Positions 61,128 to 64,000 of a stretch of 64,000 nt of DNA are shown here, piece after piece. Source of the stretch: Apostichopus japonicus. Taxonomy: Eukaryota; Echinodermata; Holothuroidea; Aspidochirotida; Stichopodidae. Location of the stretch: positions 23,729,111 through 23,793,110 of the forward strand of contig NC_092576.1 of NCBI RefSeq assembly GCF_037975245.1, given 5' to 3'. Positions within the stretch are counted from its first letter, which is position 1. Every line of letters begins with the position of its first letter. The position numbers and the translations under genes are program-made. The notes beneath the pieces are model-generated. The model was given only the letters and a program-made list of their open reading frames with translations, did no database searches and was not told the DNA's origin.

Positions 61128-61400
61128 AGGCGTAGGAGCCCAATTTTATTTGTGGGGGCGGGCAGGGGGGGGGGGCAGTAACGACTTGCCCAAAAACTAA
61201 CCAAACTGTTTCGCACGCTCCGCGCGCGTTCAACTGCAATGTACATAACATATGGGCATGCATCGGTTATTACATCGCAGGCCAATTACATACAATCAGT
61301 TGCCGTGTTATATACCCTTTCATATTGGTTATCATTTTGGGGGAAGTCATTACAATAACAATGATAACAATAATGTAAATTTAACCATTGAAAAAAACAA
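61128..61400. repeat. Repeat shared with the interior of the element at 1508
   Basis: ATAGGCGTAGGAGCCCAATTT, a poly-G tract, GTAACGACTTGCCC and GGTTATTACATCGCA occur in the same order at about 1675-1950. It probably belongs to the same non-autonomous transposon family. Confidence 0.78.
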
Positions 61401-61544
61401 TGGTGAATTACCGAATATAGCCTATATGTGCCGGTGAAAACCGTTCATATCCTTTAGATACATCATTGCAATTGCCAGAAAAATTCTCAGCATATTACCT
61501 GAATTTTCACAATAATATTTGATTTGGGGGATTGCCGCCCGCCC

Positions 61545-61720
61545 ACTTAAGTGGAATGCATTTCCACTTAAGTGAAATAGAAATGTCCATTTCTACTTAA
61601 GTGAAATTGAATTCCACTTAAGTGAAATTGAATTCCACTTAAGTGGAATACATTTTACTTAAGTGGAATTCCATTTCACGTAGAATGTATTCCACTTAAG
61701 TGAAATGTATTCGACTTAAG
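61545..61720. repeat. Cluster of eight ACTTAAGT palindromes
   Basis: CACTTAAGTG or close variants occur eight times in about 170 bases, separated by GAATTCCA / GAAATTGAATT spacers that are themselves near-palindromic. No coding frame accounts for it. Confidence 0.9.
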
Positions 61721-61734
61721 TCTAATTGCGAGGT

Positions 61735-61863
61735 AAATGTTAAAACGGCTTGCCATACGTCCTCCTGGAGTCTTGCTACATGACCGAAAAATCTCAATCT
61801 TCTATGTGCGACTATCGATGACCAAGGTGTTTGGTTGGTTTCGTTGTATAGCTCATCATTTGA
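61735..61863 (-). pseudogene. LINE C-terminal fragment
   Basis: A minus-strand open segment reads NDELYNETNQTPWSSIVAHRR followed by LRFFGHVARLQED. The RRLRWFGHVxRM-type motif marks the C-terminal region of many non-LTR retrotransposon ORF2 proteins. No catalytic part is nearby, so it is a short relic. Confidence 0.65.
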
Positions 61864-62984
61864 TAAACAAGCAAATGTCATCATTTGAAAAGCAAATGTC
61901 CCCCCAATATTTGAAACAAATCGCCGCCCCTTGGGGACAACTATGACACTCTTTGAGTGGAGCTCTAAAATGATACAAGCAAGAAGAATGTTTGTCATAT
62001 GCCACTCAGATACTGGAAATGACACTTTCCAGACGTTAAAAGTTGCACAAAACACTCCACCGTTTACTCGAGTCATTAGAGGTCAGTAAAAACGTTTTTC
62101 AAAGTTATTTCTTACCACTCTGGTCGCCATACCTAGTCTCTGTTGTGCAAAGTACAAAAAGCGGGTAAAATCATATTCAGTTTCAAAGCCGAATGCACAA
62201 TGAATGTATGAAGACGTACAACAAATTATCTAGCGTGTTGCCGTACAACGCAAAGCGCTCTAATTTTTTCAAAACACACGGCTATACACTGTGTCAGCGT
62301 TCTTCCTTGTTCAATTTCTATAGTAACAGTGTAATAGCGCCATCCCTTGCGTGTGAGTTTGAAAACGACTTTCAGTAAGTACAGTCGACACATGTTCGTG
62401 TTACGCAATTCTAGACTTGTCCGAAATTCCATATGTCTGAATAGCTAGCCAATAATGTACTGTACACGTATAGAGAGGTATTGGTCGGGTACACATTATA
62501 GTAGAGAAATATTTACTACGAACATCTTAAATTCTGAACGAAAATGCTCGCTGGCCCGAGGAGAAAACAGAAGATATCAGTGGATCCTAGGAATAAAAAT
62601 TGGATTGAGGGTAGGCTGTGCTAAGTTAAAATGCCCCAGTTACTGTAGTGTATGCATAACGTCATATTCACAGCAGGCAGTATCATGCGGTTCTAGGCTA
62701 GGCGTAAGACTAACCGGTAATACACGAGCCTACCCTATCAATTATCATGGACCTGCATACATAACTTTTTTTCTGCAGATGAATTTTTCACCAGTAACTT
62801 TGGACTCCGCTGCAGGGTAGCCTAGGTCTAACTTAGGTAAACTGTATTTACACAATTACTTATGAACGTGTGGCAAGCATGTTATATAACTTGTTATAAA
62901 GCAAAGTAGGCCTAGATTGATCAATTCAAGACCCTAGCACTAGGCTACTACTACTAGTAGTAGTAGTAGAACTAGTACGTACAG
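61864..62984. other. Intergenic, nothing recognised
   Basis: No gene or element boundary identified. A short (TAG)n/(CTA)n microsatellite lies at about 62945-62990. A 121-codon frame at 62455-62820 has no family resemblance. Confidence 0.45.
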
Positions 62985-63620
62985 TAGTGGTAATAGTAAA
63001 GGCTTCATAATTGATGAACCTTTGTAATTGACGCACCTTTAAATATAACTAGCAACGAAACAACAGGCAACTTTAACTTCTTGCAGTCAAGCAGAGTTAC
63101 ATCATTGATAAGTTTTAATCCATTTCTTTTTCAGGTAAATGCTAATCAAATTGTGTTTTTTTAAGCTTTTAACACCCTCCCCCCAGTTTTGCAGAATTTC
63201 TTTTGGCATTTGGAAATCTTACTCTCTAAAAATAACCAAAATTACCTCAATATGATACCAATACTCTCTGGAACCTGACCTGTCTTGCCTTAGAGGCTCA
63301 GAGCATAGCAAACAGCATCCAAAGTCAATGGATGTATATATACTAAGGCCTACACTGCAGTTAGCTTATCGACGAATGTGTCAATTTAAGGTTATGAAAG
63401 AACTTCACACAGCAGACGTTTTGAGGTCTAGCCCTGCTCAATTGTACGTTGCATATAGGCACAGAACCATAACTATTTTGAGACCATTACATTTCTGAGG
63501 CACTACACGTATGAAAAACAAATACATTTGAGGGTGATTTCGTTTTTCGTAATCAAATTAATTAATGAGATTCTAAAGTGTGCCAATTATGAGCCCACCA
63601 TGCTGCTAGACCTAGTGTTA
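62985..63620 (-). repeat. ~620-bp dispersed repeat, inverse copy
   Basis: Reverse complement of the repeat at 57345-57960; see that entry for shared words. The pair flanks PLK1 exon 1 and its promoter region. From 63621 to the end of the window nothing is recognised. Confidence 0.88.
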
Positions 63621-64000
63621 CAAAAATCATTGTGAAATGACGTTACTGCACCCTACCATTCTACATGGAAAAATTATCAGTCTTTGAATGCTGTGTCAAG
63701 ATATACCGTAGCCTATAGTCTAACGCAAAACAGTCATGGTTTGATTCAAATATTCTTAGTTTTTTTCAAAAACTCACAATGCTGTGCAGTGACTGTATAG
63801 GGTCCTAGCTTGTTTATCCTATCTTAGGCTAGTCTATTTTACTTGCTGGCATGCATTAGACTATTCTGGTCACTGTTAGTGCTAGTCTACTGAGGATAGC
63901 CATTTATGGCATTGTTGGTATTCTATCTATTGTTTACACTGTAGGTTGAGTTATGTTTGGAAGCTTTTATGGCCAGGTCAATTGGAGAGTACCCAGGTGC

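Noticed and set aside
62455-62820. 121-residue plus-strand frame
   Set aside because: No family resemblance, no splice-site context and amino-acid composition typical of chance frames.

Overview
The window is animal (metazoan) nuclear DNA. It has spliced genes with GT-AG introns, tRNA- and LINE-derived repeats, long (AT)n microsatellites and a dense load of cut-and-paste DNA transposons. Protein content and repeat style fit a marine invertebrate deuterostome, probably an echinoderm. That placement is an inference; nothing here names the species.

Only two host genes are well supported. On the + strand, a galactose-3-O-sulfotransferase (22120-27304) has a 5' exon that ends exactly in its start codon, a signal-anchor exon, and a large catalytic exon. 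On the - strand, a complete polo-like kinase 1 gene (59343 down to 40610) has 13 coding exons whose splice phases all join. It encodes about 618 residues: kinase domain, destruction box and two polo boxes. Upstream lies a cell-cycle-type promoter candidate, with two CCAAT boxes 32 bp apart and a TTTGAA (CHR) motif.

The most striking structure is 5991-19774. This 13.8-kb insertion is bounded by inverted termini starting TGTGA/TGTGG, has an exact CCGG target duplication, and sits inside a smaller transposon whose two halves flank it. It carries a decayed, intron-containing gene (- strand) for a Ty3/Gypsy-type integrase with DDE core and GPY motif. Integrase type, introns, TGTNR ends and a 4-bp CCGG duplication together match Ginger1 DNA transposons.

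The rest is mostly nested repeats. 1-5535: foldback element with a second transposon inside it, and a ~300-bp tandem repeat. 20203-27975: the sulfotransferase gene with (AT)n and dispersed repeats in its intron. 28-37 kb: LINE pieces, a tRNA-like SINE head, a second foldback copy, and a 2.4-kb foldback whose arms are inverted arrays of an 18-bp unit. 37-59 kb: the PLK1 gene, whose introns hold at least four elements with recognisable ends. 59.9-64 kb: PLK1 upstream flank with a ~620-bp inverted repeat, an ACTTAAGT palindrome cluster and a LINE fragment. No rRNA, complete tRNA gene or CRISPR array was seen.
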